Source: an uncultured Clostridia bacterium
GTDB lineage: Bacteria > Bacillota > Clostridia > Peptostreptococcales > Anaerovoracaceae
Length of the DNA: 6,625 nt
Assembly: GCA_937928455.1 (NCBI GenBank)
Contig: CALFUG010000245.1
Span: 1 to 6,625, forward strand
Direction: 5' to 3'
Shown here: positions 5,595 through 6,625 of the stretch, in pieces
Numbering within the stretch: the first letter of the stretch is position 1
Layout: the number at the start of each line of letters is the position of its first letter
Made by a program: the position numbers and the translations under genes
Notes under the pieces: generated by a model
What the model saw: the letters and a program-made list of their open reading frames with translations, nothing else
What the model was told of the DNA's origin: nothing
The model's database searches: none

Positions 5595-6610
5595 TGTAAT
5601 TCCCCCTTCTGAAATGCCATAACATGAAGTGATTCCAACCTCAAAGATAACTTCCGGAACTCCGACGGGGTAATAGACTGTGGCCCGTCACAAAGTGCAT
5701 GGGCAGGGTCGTTATGGACCTCTATCAAAACGCCATCTGCCCCGGCCACTGTTGCGGCCATAGCCATGGGAGCCACCAACTTCGCCCATCCGGTTCCGTG
5801 GCTTGGATCCACGATAACCGGTAGGTGAGATAGTTCTTTTAATAACGGAATGGCAGAAACATCCAAGGTATTACGAGTAGCCGTTTCAAAAGTACGAATC
5901 CCCCTCTCACAGAGGATGACTTGTTCATTGCCCTCATTCATGATGTACTCGGCACTCATCAAGAGTTCTTGGAGGGTGTTGGCCAGGCCTCTTTTTAATA
6001 GAATAGGCTTGTCCACCCTGCCCAGTGTCTTCAGTAGCTCGAAGTTTTGCATGTTTCGAGCCCCCACCTGAATCATATCCACTTCTTCAAAGAGCATAAG
6101 ATGAGAGGCATCCATTATTTCTGTCACAATGGGAAGCCCGGTGATTTTTTTGGCAAGCAGCATCAATCGTAAACCCTCTCCTTTTAAGCCTTGAAAGTCG
6201 TAAGGAGAAGTCCGCGGTTTATAGGCACCTCCCCGCAAAATGGTGGCCCCGGCTTCTTTTACTGCCTCCGCGATGGCAACAATTTGTTCTTCGGATTCGA
6301 TACTGCATGGTCCGGCAATCATCTGATAGTTTCCGCCGCCGATGGGAACATCTCCCACACGAACCACCGAGTCCTCTCCATGAAATTTTCGATTGGCTTT
6401 TTTATAAGGCTCTTGAATTCGTTTCACCTCTTCCACGATTTCCAATGCCCGTATCAAATCGGGATCTACGGAAGAAGTATCTCCCACCAACCCTAGAATG
6501 GTATGATGCATTCCCTCGCTGAAATGAACATGGATATTTTTGCTATGTAGCCATGCTTTTAAGTCCTCCAACTGCCGTTTGTCATAATTTTCTTTTAGAA
6601 TCACAATCAT
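5591..6610 (-). CDS. aroF: 3-deoxy-7-phosphoheptulonate (DAHP) synthase, type I-beta
   Basis: Cytosolic enzyme condensing phosphoenolpyruvate with erythrose 4-phosphate, the committed first step of aromatic synthesis. The 339-residue product matches the Thermotoga maritima enzyme in length and layout: an N-terminal ferredoxin-like domain (about 1-66, ending near LGLVGD and the helix after it), then the TIM barrel. Visible motifs are IAGPCSIES (98-106), RGGAYKPRTSPYDFQGL (126-142), QVGARNMQNFELL (181-193), KPILLKRG (201-208), CERGIRTFET (234-243), VDPSHGTGW (267-275) and EVHNDPAHALCDGPQS (297-312). The predicted metal ligands are Cys102, His271, Glu297 and Asp308. In Thermotoga the N-terminal domain mediates inhibition by tyrosine and phenylalanine; the same is inferred here. 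ATG at 6610 gives the family-typical MIVIL start with AAGGGGTGA in the best register. GTG at 6619 lies inside that ribosome site and is less likely. First gene of the visible operon; what lies upstream is outside the window. Confidence 0.96.
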   Translation of the reverse strand: MIVILKENYDKRQLEDLKAWLHSKNIHVHFSEGMHHTILGLVGDTSSVDPDLIRALEIVEEVKRIQEPYKKANRKFHGEDSVVRVGDVPIGGGNYQMIAGPCSIESEEQIVAIAEAVKEAGATILRGGAYKPRTSPYDFQGLKGEGLRLMLLAKKITGLPIVTEIMDASHLMLFEEVDMIQVGARNMQNFELLKTLGRVDKPILLKRGLANTLQELLMSAEYIMNEGNEQVILCERGIRTFETATRNTLDVSAIPLLKELSHLPVIVDPSHGTGWAKLVAPMAMAATVAGADGVLIEVHNDPAHALCDGPQSITPSEFRKLSLRLESLHVMAFQKGELQ

Positions 6611-6615
6611 CTCAT

Positions 6616-6624
6616 TCACCCCTT
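6616..6624 (-). promoter_or_regulatory. Shine-Dalgarno site of aroF
   Basis: AAGGGGTGA on the minus strand lies 8 nt (counted from AAGGGG) before ATG at 6610-6608, in the same register as the aroC site. It includes the GTG at 6619-6617, which argues against that codon as the start. Only one further base of upstream sequence is visible, so the promoter or any leader RNA of the operon cannot be judged. Confidence 0.7.
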
Positions 6625-6625
6625 G

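Noticed and set aside
1..6625. A defence, mobile or otherwise novel multi-gene system
   Set aside because: Apart from the short aroQ-lysO spacer, all sequence is accounted for by core aromatic amino acid genes and a transporter. No transposase, CRISPR repeats, tRNA or attachment-site duplications were seen.

Overview
The window is one strand-coherent block. Seven genes lie head to tail on the minus strand, and nothing supportable is coded on the plus strand. Six genes make up most of an aromatic amino acid pathway. In transcription order (right to left) they are aroF (DAHP synthase), tyrA (prephenate dehydrogenase), aroA (EPSP synthase), aroC (chorismate synthase), pheA (fused chorismate mutase/prephenate dehydratase) and aroQ (type II dehydroquinase). 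The seventh gene, cut by the left edge, encodes a membrane protein of the LysO (DUF340, Lys_export) family.

The source is probably an anaerobic Firmicute of the class Clostridia. This is inferred from the purine-rich Shine-Dalgarno sites at every gene, a fused CM-PDT-ACT PheA, a DAHP synthase of the Thermotoga/Bacillus (I-beta) type with an N-terminal ferredoxin-like domain, and clostridial-looking signatures in AroC (SGRMTAPLVLAG), AroA (CGESGSTLRF) and TyrA (DLCGVK). G+C is moderate by eye. I cannot name a genus.

Layout: 6610-5591 aroF; 5594-4752 tyrA (ATGA overlap with aroF); 4740-3484 aroA (11-nt gap, Shine-Dalgarno site over the tyrA stop); 3494-2406 aroC (11-nt overlap); 2409-1273 pheA (ATGA overlap); 1271-840 aroQ (1-nt gap). 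An 87-nt AT-rich spacer follows with a perfect 10-bp inverted repeat at 771-791, then the lysO-like gene from 752 to beyond position 1. The six aro genes are packed so tightly that they must be one transcript with translational coupling. The spacer leaves open whether the transporter is read from the same message.

Function: AroF makes DAHP from phosphoenolpyruvate and erythrose 4-phosphate. AroQ makes 3-dehydroshikimate. AroA and AroC take shikimate 3-phosphate to chorismate. PheA then makes prephenate and phenylpyruvate, while TyrA makes 4-hydroxyphenylpyruvate. AroB, AroE and AroK are not in the window. Control is probably exerted through the N-terminal domain of AroF and the C-terminal ACT domain of PheA; TyrA has no ACT domain. 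Most of the window is ordinary core metabolism. The least ordinary parts are the exporter-like gene downstream of the operon, the palindrome pressed against its ribosome binding site, and several active-site motif variants.
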